This document shows positions 45,824-53,179 of a stretch of DNA of 64,000 bases, piece by piece. Both the position numbers and the translations under genes were made by a program. Source of the stretch: Limosilactobacillus oris DSM 4864 (GTDB taxonomy: Bacteria; Bacillota; Bacilli; Lactobacillales; Lactobacillaceae); NCBI RefSeq assembly GCF_001434465.1, contig NZ_AZGE01000001.1, positions 226,002 through 290,001 of the forward strand, in the 5' to 3' direction. The first letter of the stretch is position 1. Each line of letters opens with the position of its first letter. Below the pieces are notes generated by a model that saw only the letters and a program-made list of their open reading frames with translations, was not told where the DNA came from and did no database searches.

Positions 45824-45902
45824 ATACTTTCTAACGACTTGTTGCGTGTCAATAATTTCCACGTTAGGAGCGTTTAAAAATTATTCTAATTTCCATTACT
45901 GA

Positions 45903-46880
45903 TTAGTTTTGGAAATGCAGCACTTGCTCCGTTTGCAATGGGAACAGCGCTAACTCCTGGCGATTCAGATCTGTGTGGTGCAACTGAACCGCATTAATTT
46001 GGTTATTCTGGTAGGTTGTGTAATAGAAAGTCCCGGTTGATAAATTAATCCCATCCGAGTAGATGGTGGCTTCAAACTTTCCGGGTACCACTTCGTCTAA
46101 CCCTTCCTGCTGCTCAACGGCGTGCAGGCAATGGAAATAGTTAGTAACGTTCTCCAGCTCGTTTTTGCCTGTTGGAGCGTGGTGCAGGGTAAAAACTTCC
46201 TTAACGAACCGGCTCGCGGAGTCCATCCCGCCTGGCAGCATATGGGAGCCAAGGCCCCGACTATATGCCGCCAGGTTCACGTCCGGTGCCAGCTGGTTGG
46301 GTGGAGTTGTTGGGGATATTCCCTGATAATTAGCCAGGTTAGTCAGCTGGCCAGGAAATTCTGGATTATTAGTCAAAACATTGACCGGATTATCATAGAC
46401 GTGCAGGCCGGTAACCGTTGATTCAACCACAATGGACTTTCCAGACCGATCAGCAATCAGCCAGTGCAGTGGTGACAGTTGCAACTGGTCAGAGAAGTTG
46501 ATGTTGACGAGGTTGAGCTTCTTTAAGAGCTCCCTGGCTTCGGCAACATTCTTACACTGTCCCAGGATGTACGGGATAAGTTCAAAGGGTGAAACGTTGT
46601 CCTTGCCCTCTTCCAACGGGAAGTAGTGGGCCGGTCCGTCGAAGTTCAGGCCGGCCATCCCCAGTCCCTCTTCGTTGGCCCCATCAAAGTATAATGGATA
46701 GTTATCCTTCACCAGGGCCATCCCAATGATCGCATAGTGGTGACCCATTGACGGCACCCGCCGAAAGTTGAATTGGTAGTTCCGCGGCGTCACCACTACT
46801 TCCTGACCAAACGAAACTTCTAAGTCCAGATTTCGCCCAAAGTAGTGGTCACCCGCATTGTATAAAATTGAAGTGCACAT
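45903..46880 (-). CDS. bsh: Bile salt hydrolase (choloylglycine hydrolase family)
   Basis: 325 residues. N-terminal-nucleophile amidase that frees glycine or taurine from conjugated bile acids. After Met removal Cys2 is the nucleophile. The family's active-site set is present: Cys2, Arg16, Asp19, Asn79, Asn171 and Arg224. AAAGGGGG precedes the ATG. The cytoplasmic protein has no signal peptide, as usual. A penicillin V acylase activity is the alternative; the Lactobacillus context favours bile salts and suggests a gut habitat. No bile transporter gene is adjacent. Confidence 0.9.
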   Translation of the reverse strand: MCTSILYNAGDHYFGRNLDLEVSFGQEVVVTPRNYQFNFRRVPSMGHHYAIIGMALVKDNYPLYFDGANEEGLGMAGLNFDGPAHYFPLEEGKDNVSPFELIPYILGQCKNVAEARELLKKLNLVNINFSDQLQLSPLHWLIADRSGKSIVVESTVTGLHVYDNPVNVLTNNPEFPGQLTNLANYQGISPTTPPNQLAPDVNLAAYSRGLGSHMLPGGMDSASRFVKEVFTLHHAPTGKNELENVTNYFHCLHAVEQQEGLDEVVPGKFEATIYSDGINLSTGTFYYTTYQNNQINAVQLHHTDLNRQELALFPLQTEQVLHFQN

Positions 46881-46912
46881 TTTAATTCCCCCTTTGGCGG
46901 CCAGAAGACAGG

Positions 46913-47362
46913 TTAGTTGCTGCTCAAGGCTGCCTTGACGGCCTGGTTAACCACCTTGCCATCCGCCTGTCCCTTAACCTTTGGCATGACAGCGCCCATA
47001 ACCTTACCAAAATCCTTCATGCTTGAAGCGCCAACCGCCGCAATGGTTTCCTGAACAATCTTATTCACATCGTCAGCGGACAGCTGCTTTGGCAGGTACT
47101 TTTCTACCACCGTCAATTCATGGTTAGTCTTATCAACCAGGTCCTGGCGGCCCGCTTTCTCAAATTCAGCTAAGGATTCCTTCCGCTGCTTGTATTCCCG
47201 AGACATTACTGCCACTTCTTCGTCGGGTGTTAAGTCATGCCCGGCTTCAATCTGAGCGTTCTGGACAGCTGCTTTAAGCATCCGAACCACCGCCAGGGTT
47301 TCCTTATCCCGACTCTTCATTGCACTAACCATGTCACTCGTTAAATCCTGTAATAAGCTCAT
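46913..47362 (-). CDS. yqeY: GatB/YqeY domain protein
   Basis: 149 residues, all YqeY: a helical domain shared with the tail of GatB. Contains LKAAVQNAQIEAG, MSREYKQRKESLAEFEKAGR and the C-terminal DFGKVMGAVMPKVKGQADG. It may bind tRNA but has no proven role. Start ATG (MSLLQD) chosen since AGGAG lies nine bases upstream; the earlier ATG is too close. It follows rpsU with a partial terminator between, the common Firmicute pair. Confidence 0.92.
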   Translation of the reverse strand: MSLLQDLTSDMVSAMKSRDKETLAVVRMLKAAVQNAQIEAGHDLTPDEEVAVMSREYKQRKESLAEFEKAGRQDLVDKTNHELTVVEKYLPKQLSADDVNKIVQETIAAVGASSMKDFGKVMGAVMPKVKGQADGKVVNQAVKAALSSN

Positions 47363-47387
47363 TCTATCCATCTCCTATAATACTGAA

Positions 47388-47418
47388 CAAAAAAGCCCCC
47401 ACCGGGAAAGGTAGGAGC
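47388..47418 (-). terminator. Terminator or attenuator between rpsU and yqeY
   Basis: GCTCCTACC pairs with GGTGGGGGC (with G-T pairs) and TTTTTTG follows on the minus strand. It should lower yqeY relative to rpsU. Confidence 0.75.
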
Positions 47419-47426
47419 ATTCGTTT

Positions 47427-47618
47427 TTAGTAACGACGACCACGCTTGTTCTTGCGCTTCCGTGCCGCTTCAGATTTCAACTTGCGTTTTACACTTGGCT
47501 TTTCGTAGAATTCCCGCTTCCGGTATTCCTGCAATGTTCCATTGCGCGAAACTGAACGTTTAAAGCGTCGAAGAGCGTCGTCTAAAGATTCATTCTTACG
47601 AACGACTGTTTTTGACAT
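47427..47618 (-). CDS. rpsU: 30S ribosomal protein S21
   Basis: 63 residues, very basic. [20 protein letters not shown] and a C-terminal run of Arg and Lys are typical of bS21. It sits on the 30S platform near the anti-Shine-Dalgarno sequence. GGAGGGAGG lies upstream of the ATG. It has a strong promoter and leads the rpsU-yqeY unit. Confidence 0.97.
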   Translation of the reverse strand: MSKTVVRKNESLDDALRRFKRSVSRNGTLQEYRKREFYEKPSVKRKLKSEAARKRKNKRGRRY

Positions 47619-47685
47619 GTTGATTCCCTCCCTCCGAGCTTAAAGTTACGTAACAAGGCCATCGCAGCCTTTCACTACAAAAAAT

Positions 47686-47714
47686 ATTGTACCTAATAAG
47701 CCGGTTAGTGTCAA
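47686..47714 (-). promoter_or_regulatory. Promoter of rpsU
   Basis: TTGACA, 17-base spacer, TACAAT on the minus strand, about 70 bases upstream of the rpsU ATG. The stretch from 47715 to 47820 holds no further clear feature. Confidence 0.88.
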
Positions 47715-47820
47715 TGTTTCTTTTCAGAGATTTCCTAATTTGGAGAACGGTCAGCCTGCTTTTGCCACTACTTTTAATGAAGAAACAAAACCAACCGTCA
47801 GATTGATGATACTTTTAAGA

Positions 47821-47879
47821 TGAATATTTATACTAATTTTGAGAAAAGTATTGCATAAATAGTTATAAGGGTGTATATT
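47821..47879 (+). promoter_or_regulatory. Promoter of the amino acid ABC transporter with ARG-like box
   Basis: TTGCAT (47851-47856), 17-base spacer, TATATT (47874-47879). TGAATATTTATACT at 47821-47834 matches the ArgR consensus TGNATWWWWATNCA except at the last base; TGTATATTCATTTA at 47872-47885 covers the -10 with two mismatches. The region is AT-rich, so chance matches are possible. Confidence 0.65.
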
Positions 47880-47929
47880 CATTTACAGTTATTATTTGAG
47901 AATACTAATTGAAAAGGAGTAATTGATTT

Positions 47930-49438
47930 ATGAAGCACTTGAAACCATTGCTAATGCTAGTCATCCTCTGTGTTTCACTGGTCATCGCCCCCCTGAACGC
48001 ATTCGCCGCTGCCACCAGCTCGAGTAGCAGTGCGAGCTCCGATGCGACCAACTCAGCGGCTACTGATGACTCGGTACAGCGGATTAAGCAGAAGGGGACC
48101 CTGGTCGTCGGGACCAGTGCTGACTACCCGCCATACGAATTTACTACCAAGAAGAACGGCAAAACCGAATACGTTGGTTTTGAAATGGACGTTGCCAAGC
48201 AGTTTGCTAAGGATCTCGGCGTTAAGCTCGTGATCAAGAACATGGACTTCGACTCCCTCCTGGTTGCGTTGGAATCTCATAAGGTCGACACCGTCATTGC
48301 CGGGATGAACATCACCCCTGAACGGAAAAAGAGCGTTGACTTCTCTGACCCCTACTACGCAGGTCACAAGTTCTTCCTAATCAACAAGTCTGACAAGAAC
48401 AAGTACAAGTCAACCAAGGACTTCGCTGGTAAGAAAGTCGGGGCCCAAAACGGAGCGATGGACTACAACCTGGTGAAGGAAAACGTCCCGAACGTTCAGG
48501 AAAAGGGACTCGCTAAGATTCCTTCACTGGTCTTAGCCCTCCAGTCGCATAAGGTTGAAGGGGTCCTGATGGACGAAGCAACCGCGAAGGCTTACGCTAA
48601 CAACAATTCCAACCTGATGGCGATTAACTCCCACATCAAGATTCAGTCTGGTGGAATTGCAATGGCCTTCCCAAAGGGTGATAAGTCCCTTGAAGCGGCT
48701 GCTAATCAAACCGTGGCTAAGATTAATAAGGAAGACTTGATTAACAAGAAGTGGATTCCACAAGCCGCTAAGTACATGAAGTCTTACAAGAAGGCTAACA
48801 CCGTGGCTAGCTACTGGACCTTCTTCGCTAAGGGGGTTGAATACACGCTGATCATCACCGTGATCTCCGTAATCTTCGGTTTCCTGCTCGGGACCCTCTT
48901 CGCACTGATGCGGTTGTCCCAGAGCAAGCTCCTCCACGGAATTGCCATCTGCTACATCGAATTTATTCGGGGAACACCAATGCTGGTTCAGATCATGTTC
49001 GTCTACTTCGGAATTGGGGCCATTATCCAGTCGATGCCAGCCCTCGTTGCCGGGATCATCGCCGTATCCGTCAACTCCGGAGCCTACGTCGCCGAGGTTA
49101 TCCGTTCCGGAATCCAATCCCTGCCGGTCGGCCAGACTGAGGCGGCCCGGAGCCTGGGGATGACGAAGAAGCAGACCTTCCGCTTCATCGTCCTGCCACA
49201 AGCCCTGCGCAATATCTGGCCAGCCCTGGGGAATGAGTTCATCACCCTGTTAAAGGACAGTTCACTGGTTTCCACGATTGGGGTCGGCGAATTAATGTAC
49301 CAGACCCAGTTGGTCCAAGCAGATACCTACAAGGGGGTTCTGCCACTGTTCATTACCATGATGATCTACTTTATCCTGACCTTTACGTTGACGAGAATCC
49401 TGAACTACTTCGAAGGGAGAATGCAACATGCCCACTAA
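47930..49438 (+). CDS. Amino acid ABC transporter, fused substrate-binding and permease protein
   Basis: 502 residues. Signal peptide (about 1-27, ending AFAA), Ser/Ala-rich linker, then a substrate-binding domain of the HisJ/GlnH type (about 48-275, with [14 protein letters not shown] and [14 protein letters not shown]), then a permease with about five helices (about 290-495) and the EAA motif [23 protein letters not shown]. One binding domain, unlike the two in lactococcal GlnP. AAAAGGAG precedes the ATG. Substrate is unknown: glutamine, arginine or histidine are likely; ARG-like boxes at the promoter point to arginine. Confidence 0.88.
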   Translation: MKHLKPLLMLVILCVSLVIAPLNAFAAATSSSSSASSDATNSAATDDSVQRIKQKGTLVVGTSADYPPYEFTTKKNGKTEYVGFEMDVAKQFAKDLGVKLVIKNMDFDSLLVALESHKVDTVIAGMNITPERKKSVDFSDPYYAGHKFFLINKSDKNKYKSTKDFAGKKVGAQNGAMDYNLVKENVPNVQEKGLAKIPSLVLALQSHKVEGVLMDEATAKAYANNNSNLMAINSHIKIQSGGIAMAFPKGDKSLEAAANQTVAKINKEDLINKKWIPQAAKYMKSYKKANTVASYWTFFAKGVEYTLIITVISVIFGFLLGTLFALMRLSQSKLLHGIAICYIEFIRGTPMLVQIMFVYFGIGAIIQSMPALVAGIIAVSVNSGAYVAEVIRSGIQSLPVGQTEAARSLGMTKKQTFRFIVLPQALRNIWPALGNEFITLLKDSSLVSTIGVGELMYQTQLVQADTYKGVLPLFITMMIYFILTFTLTRILNYFEGRMQHAH

Positions 49439-50168
49439 AATGATTGAAATCCAACACCTGAAAAAAGAATTCAACGGCACTGAAGTCCTCAAAGATATTT
49501 CGGAAGAAGTCGATCAAGGACAGGTAATCTGCGTAATCGGACCGTCCGGGGCCGGAAAAAGTACCTTCTTACGGTGCCTGAACGTCCTCGAAAAGCCAAC
49601 CGCCGGCAAGGTTCTCTTCGAAGGAAAAGACCTTACCCACATTTCAGACCAGGAACTCGATGAGCTGCGGGAAAAAATGGGGATGGTCTTCCAAGGCTTC
49701 AACCTTTTTCCAAACATGACCGTAATCGACAACATCAAGATTGCCCCGATCAAGGTCAAAGGAATTAGCGAAGAAGAAGCAACCAAGACGGCCAAGGAAC
49801 TGCTCACAAAGGTTGGCCTGGCTGACAAAGCCGATGTCTACCCGGACAGCCTTTCTGGTGGTCAAAAGCAGCGGGTAGCGATTGCCCGGTCCCTGGCTAT
49901 GGACCCAGAAGTGATGCTCTTTGACGAACCAACCAGTGCCCTTGACCCAGAGATGGTCGACGAAGTGCTGAACGTTATGCAGGAGCTGGCCGATTCGGGG
50001 ATGACAATGGTGGTCGTGACCCACGAAATGGGCTTTGCCAAGGAAGTGGCCGACCAGATTTGGTTCATGGCAGACGGCTACATTCAAGAAACCGGTGCTC
50101 CCGAGGAATTCTTCAGCCACCCGACTAGTGACCGGGCCAAGGAATTCTTGAAGAAAGTTTTGAAATAA
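49428..50168 (+). CDS. Amino acid ABC transporter ATP-binding protein
   Basis: 246 residues. Powers the importer encoded just upstream. Walker [10 protein letters not shown] (about 38), Q-loop [13 protein letters not shown], signature LSGGQKQR, Walker [15 protein letters not shown] and the switch His in [10 protein letters not shown]. It is of the GlnQ/HisP type. Its ATG overlaps the fused permease gene by 11 bases, so translation is coupled. Confidence 0.96.
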   Translation: MPTKMIEIQHLKKEFNGTEVLKDISEEVDQGQVICVIGPSGAGKSTFLRCLNVLEKPTAGKVLFEGKDLTHISDQELDELREKMGMVFQGFNLFPNMTVIDNIKIAPIKVKGISEEEATKTAKELLTKVGLADKADVYPDSLSGGQKQRVAIARSLAMDPEVMLFDEPTSALDPEMVDEVLNVMQELADSGMTMVVVTHEMGFAKEVADQIWFMADGYIQETGAPEEFFSHPTSDRAKEFLKKVLK

Positions 50169-50181
50169 GTCTAGAGATATG

Positions 50182-50304
50182 AAGAGGCTGGGAATTGACT
50201 CAGCCTCTTTGCTACTTTAAAGATAAAAATGCCTCAGCGCGGTAGCTGGCTGGCAGTTCAAACGCTGATAAATCAGCATTTGACCAACCTAGCCATCCTT
50301 GCGG
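50182..50304 (+). repeat. Dispersed hairpin repeat, family A, copy 3
   Basis: Hairpin AAGAGGCTG/CAGCCTCTT with a T-rich tail (terminates the ABC transporter operon), then GCGCGGTAGCTGGCTGGCAG. An inner stem follows (GCTGAT with ATCAGC, flanked by TCAAA and TTTGA), then CCTAGCC. Core GCGCRGTAGCTNGCTGGCAG is shared with copy 2 at 42851. Confidence 0.72.
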
Positions 50305-50316
50305 AGGTTCGAAGAC

Positions 50317-50358
50317 AAACGCCCAAAATCAGCGTCAGCCGATTTTAGGCGTTTTTTC
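50317..50358. terminator. Bidirectional terminator between ABC operon and phzF-like gene
   Basis: AAACGCC and GGCGTTT outer arms, AAAATC and GATTTT inner arms, with TTTTTTC after it on the plus strand. Lies between convergent genes. Confidence 0.88.
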
Positions 50359-50396
50359 TCACTCTCTTTTCGTTGTGGTTAAGAAATGCGCGATGG

Positions 50397-51179
50397 CTAC
50401 AATTGCAGTTCGCCAACTGAATACAGAACCGCGTCACCGGACAGGAGGATGCGGTCGCCAGCCTCTTCACAATAGAGGATCCCGGTCCGCGGCGAAGCCT
50501 GAAAGGCAGCAATCGTCTTCTTGCCCAGCTGGTGCGACCAGTACGGGGCAATCTGGCAGTGGGCACTCCCAGTGACCGGGTCTTCGAGGACGGCCAGTTT
50601 GGGCGCAAAGCAACGGGATATGCAGTCGTACTGCGGGTCATCGCTGGCAGCCGTAATGTTTTGGAGGAGACCCGGCAGCTTGGCGAGGTGGTCAGCGTCC
50701 GGGTGATAGTTCCGGACAGCGTCGGCAGTTGGCAATACACAGAGGAGATCTCGGTCAAGGTAGGCGGCGACTGGTTTGACGCCGAAGACCGCAGTCATCT
50801 CAGGCGTTACCGGGACTTCTTTGAGCTTGTAGCTCGGAAAACTCATTTGATAGTGGTCACCTACTGCACTGACGGTCAGCTCCCCGCTCTTGGTTATAAA
50901 ATGGATTATCGAGCTCTGGTGGTGGCAGTAGTTCAATACGACAAAGCCACTAGCTAGGGTCGCGTGGCCGCACAAATCGATTTCCCCGCCCGGCGTAAAC
51001 CAGCGCAAGCGGTAGCGGTCTTCACCATCTGGCACTAGGTAAGCCGTTTCGGATAAGCGGTTTTCACGGGCGATATTTTGCATCACTTGGTCAGCTGGGA
51101 ATTCGTCCATCAGGCAAACGGCTGCTGGGTTTCCTGCAAAGAGCCGGTCGGTAAAGGCATCGACATGGTAAATTTTCAT
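50397..51179 (-). CDS. PhzF family isomerase/epimerase-like protein
   Basis: 260 residues. The PhzF fold has two matching halves around one active site. DAFTDRLFAGNPAAVC begins the protein, the likely catalytic Glu lies in RLSETAYLV, and the second half carries DPVTGSAHCQIAPYW. Phenazine is not made by such organisms; the family name is historical and the substrate is unknown. The AGGAGGAGAGG ribosome site precedes the ATG. It is a single gene. Confidence 0.88.
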   Translation of the reverse strand: MKIYHVDAFTDRLFAGNPAAVCLMDEFPADQVMQNIARENRLSETAYLVPDGEDRYRLRWFTPGGEIDLCGHATLASGFVVLNYCHHQSSIIHFITKSGELTVSAVGDHYQMSFPSYKLKEVPVTPEMTAVFGVKPVAAYLDRDLLCVLPTADAVRNYHPDADHLAKLPGLLQNITAASDDPQYDCISRCFAPKLAVLEDPVTGSAHCQIAPYWSHQLGKKTIAAFQASPRTGILYCEEAGDRILLSGDAVLYSVGELQL

Positions 51180-51215
51180 TGTCCTCTCCTCCTTCTTAGA
51201 AACATGGTTAGACCA

Positions 51216-51461
51216 TTATAGTATTGCTAGTTTTAGCACATCTCCAAGAATAAAGACAACAAATCCGGCAATCAAAACATAGTTAATTATACGTCGCCAT
51301 TTTGCACTCAAATCAGTAGTATTCATACAGGAAACCAAAATTAGAATGCAACCGATTAAGTTAATCATCGTCGCCGTAGACTTCCAACTAATAAAAAGTC
51401 CACCGACAACCAACACCACTCCCAATAAAGTATAAGTCAAGTTTTGAGCATCACGACTCAT
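51216..51461 (-). CDS. Small membrane protein, unknown
   Basis: 81 residues, about three membrane helices: 8-24, 31-46 and 58-78. I do not recognise a family. AGGAAGTG lies seven bases before the ATG, and the ATG overlaps the stop of the 49-residue gene upstream (TAATG). It is thus the third part of a tight MazG-like cassette (51917 to 51216). The AT-rich sequence has lower G+C than its neighbours. Confidence 0.65.
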   Translation of the reverse strand: MSRDAQNLTYTLLGVVLVVGGLFISWKSTATMINLIGCILILVSCMNTTDLSAKWRRIINYVLIAGFVVFILGDVLKLAIL

Positions 51462-51610
51462 TAGCTATCACTTCCTCTCTTCTTAGCATCATGCTTTTCC
51501 TGGTCAGCGTAGTAGAGCTTGAAGAAGACGTTCATCGGCAGGAGAAGCGCACCGAACGTCAGGCTTTCGCGCCGGGTCAGCTGGCGACGCGACTTTACTG
51601 CTTTAGTCAT
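51461..51610 (-). CDS. Small basic protein with one membrane segment, unknown
   Basis: 49 residues: basic N-terminus (MTKAVKSRRQLTRRES), a hydrophobic stretch at about 18-30, then a charged tail. The ATG overlaps the upstream MazG-like stop by eight bases (ATGACTAA), and a GAGAGTGA ribosome site precedes it. A longer in-frame version would run back inside the MazG gene. It lies between two overlapping genes, so it is likely translated. Confidence 0.6.
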   Translation of the reverse strand: MTKAVKSRRQLTRRESLTFGALLLPMNVFFKLYYADQEKHDAKKRGSDS

Positions 51611-51917
51611 CAAGGTCACTCTCTTTAATAAACACGCCGGCCGCCGTCGTCTTGCCATGACGGCTGGAAATTTCTTGATAAGCCTTCTCCATGGCAGCAT
51701 GGTGGTCAACGCCGACAAGTTTGGAGAAAATCAACAAAGCAATCTGAAGATCACCAATACTGTCGACAAGCTTAGCCCGCTTCTGTTTATTATAGGCGGA
51801 GGACAATTCACCGAGTTCCTCAGCCATCTTCATAAACTCCACCCGCGGGTCCGCTTCATCAATCCGCCGTTCATGCGCCCATTCCATGATTTTGGCATTC
51901 AGTTCTTCGTAGGTCAT
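51603..51917 (-). CDS. MazG-like nucleotide pyrophosphohydrolase
   Basis: 104 residues, helical, of the small MazG-like type. The metal-binding ExxE motif is MAEELGELSSAY, and the second motif DSIGDLQIALLIF has the matching Asp. Such enzymes cleave NTPs to NMP and pyrophosphate; which nucleotide is unknown. Start ATG (MTYEELN) with AAAGGGA upstream; an ATG three codons earlier is possible. First of a three-gene cassette with its own promoter. Confidence 0.82.
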   Translation of the reverse strand: MTYEELNAKIMEWAHERRIDEADPRVEFMKMAEELGELSSAYNKQKRAKLVDSIGDLQIALLIFSKLVGVDHHAAMEKAYQEISSRHGKTTAAGVFIKESDLDD

Positions 51918-51940
51918 CACAGTCATCCCTTTTTGTCTGT

Positions 51941-51970
51941 ATTGTAAATGATGGCTTACTGCTATTGCAA
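51941..51970 (-). promoter_or_regulatory. Promoter of the MazG-like cassette
   Basis: TTGCAA, 18-base spacer, TACAAT on the minus strand, about 24 bases before the start codon, which leaves a very short leader. Confidence 0.6.
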
Positions 51971-52033
51971 TCCCCTTATACTAATACGGCCCCATAACTA
52001 GAGATTTGTATCTGGTCATGGGGGTCCGTCTAC

Positions 52034-52975
52034 TTATTTGGAAAAACTCTTAATCGAGGCCATGATTAGGTCAATGAACTTCTCACGGTCAACGCCAAGG
52101 AGAACTTCCGTATTCTTCGGCTTATCGGTCAGCGTGTAGTAATCGCAAACCGTTTCACCCCGGGTCAGCTCGCCCTGTGTTTCAACATCGACGTTCATCT
52201 TATCGGACTTAAACATGGTTGGGTCAATCAGCCAGGCAATCGTACATGGATCATGCAGTGGTGCGCCCTTAAAGCCCCACTTTGGGTTTTCATGGTACTG
52301 TTCAAAGAAGTTAAGCAAGCCATAAAAGGCTTTCCCGACCGGGTTGGCAATTTCACCAATCTGCTCAATCTCTTCTTTCATAATCTGTGCTTGGTGGGTT
52401 ACGTTTAATGGCGCCATCACCAGTGGAATGCCAAAGTTCATCACGATTTTCGCGGCCTCGGGGTCAACGAAGATGTTGAATTCCACCGACGGCCGCCAGT
52501 TGCCGAGACCCATGGCCCCACCCATGAAGACGATTTGGTCAATCTTTTCCCTAGCGAGGTCCGGGTAAACCCGGAAGAATAAAGCGGCATTCGTCATTGG
52601 ACCAGTCACGACTAGGGTTACTTTTTCGTTACTTTCCCGCAGAACCTTTGCAATCAGGTCAATGGCGGGTATTGTTTGAACTTGAAAGTCTGGGTCAGGC
52701 AGGTTGGCACCATCCAATCCGGTTTTTCCGTGAACTTCGGGAGCAGTTTCCAATGGCTTTACCAGTGGCGTTTGGTTTCCCTGTGCAACGGGAATGTCCT
52801 CCCGATGCAGCAAAGTGAGCATCCGCATGGCATTATTGAGCGTCTTGTCTGGCGTCTGGTTCCCCGCCGAGGTCGTCACCGCCAGTAAGTCAATCTTCGG
52901 GGATGCGACCGCCATTGTTAGTGCCAAGGCATCATCATGTCCCGGGTCACAATCCAGAATAATCTTTTTACTCAT
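52034..52975 (-). CDS. Inosine-uridine preferring nucleoside hydrolase
   Basis: 313 residues. Splits ribonucleosides to base and ribose. DCDPGHDDALAL near the start is the calcium-binding family signature; TGPMTNAALFFR and a later HDPCTIAWLI supply further ligands. It may salvage nucleosides as carbon or base source. Start ATG (MSKKII) has AAAGGAC upstream. A cre-like site lies at the promoter. After the stop the DNA shows a hairpin (GGACCCCCATGAC with GTTATGGGG) without a T-run. Confidence 0.92.
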   Translation of the reverse strand: MSKKIILDCDPGHDDALALTMAVASPKIDLLAVTTSAGNQTPDKTLNNAMRMLTLLHREDIPVAQGNQTPLVKPLETAPEVHGKTGLDGANLPDPDFQVQTIPAIDLIAKVLRESNEKVTLVVTGPMTNAALFFRVYPDLAREKIDQIVFMGGAMGLGNWRPSVEFNIFVDPEAAKIVMNFGIPLVMAPLNVTHQAQIMKEEIEQIGEIANPVGKAFYGLLNFFEQYHENPKWGFKGAPLHDPCTIAWLIDPTMFKSDKMNVDVETQGELTRGETVCDYYTLTDKPKNTEVLLGVDREKFIDLIMASIKSFSK

Positions 52976-53035
52976 TCGTAATCGCTGTCCTTTCTTTATG
53001 TACAACGGTAATAAACTTATATATTAATAATATCA

Positions 53036-53049
53036 TAATAGCGCTTTCA
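53036..53049. promoter_or_regulatory. cre-like CcpA site at the nucleoside hydrolase promoter
   Basis: On the minus strand TGAAAGCGCTATTA matches TGWAANCGNTNWCA except at one base. It overlaps a TATTAT that could be the -10, about 65 bases before the ATG, so glucose would repress. Confidence 0.55.
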
Positions 53050-53123
53050 GAATCAGCCACATCTTTGGCATAGCAATAAAGAAAAGTTAAAGAGAGAGAA
53101 ACGTAAATCCCAACCAGTCCATA

Positions 53124-53163
53124 TAAAAAGGCCATCACCCGCAAGCGAGTGATGGCCTTCTTT
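53124..53163 (-). terminator. Intrinsic terminator of aspS
   Basis: AAGGCCATCACTCGC pairs with GCGGGTGATGGCCTT (one G-T pair); TTTTTATA follows on the minus strand. Lies 17 bases after the aspS stop. Confidence 0.95.
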
Positions 53164-53179
53164 CATATATCAGTCTTGT

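Noticed and set aside
48533..49201. Minus-strand frame of 222 codons opposite the ABC permease
   Set aside because: Antisense to a clear transporter gene; composition mirrors the real frame and no start site is visible.
50345..50758. 137-codon minus-strand frame overlapping the phzF-like gene
   Set aside because: Alternative frame of the phzF-like gene and a terminator; no motif.
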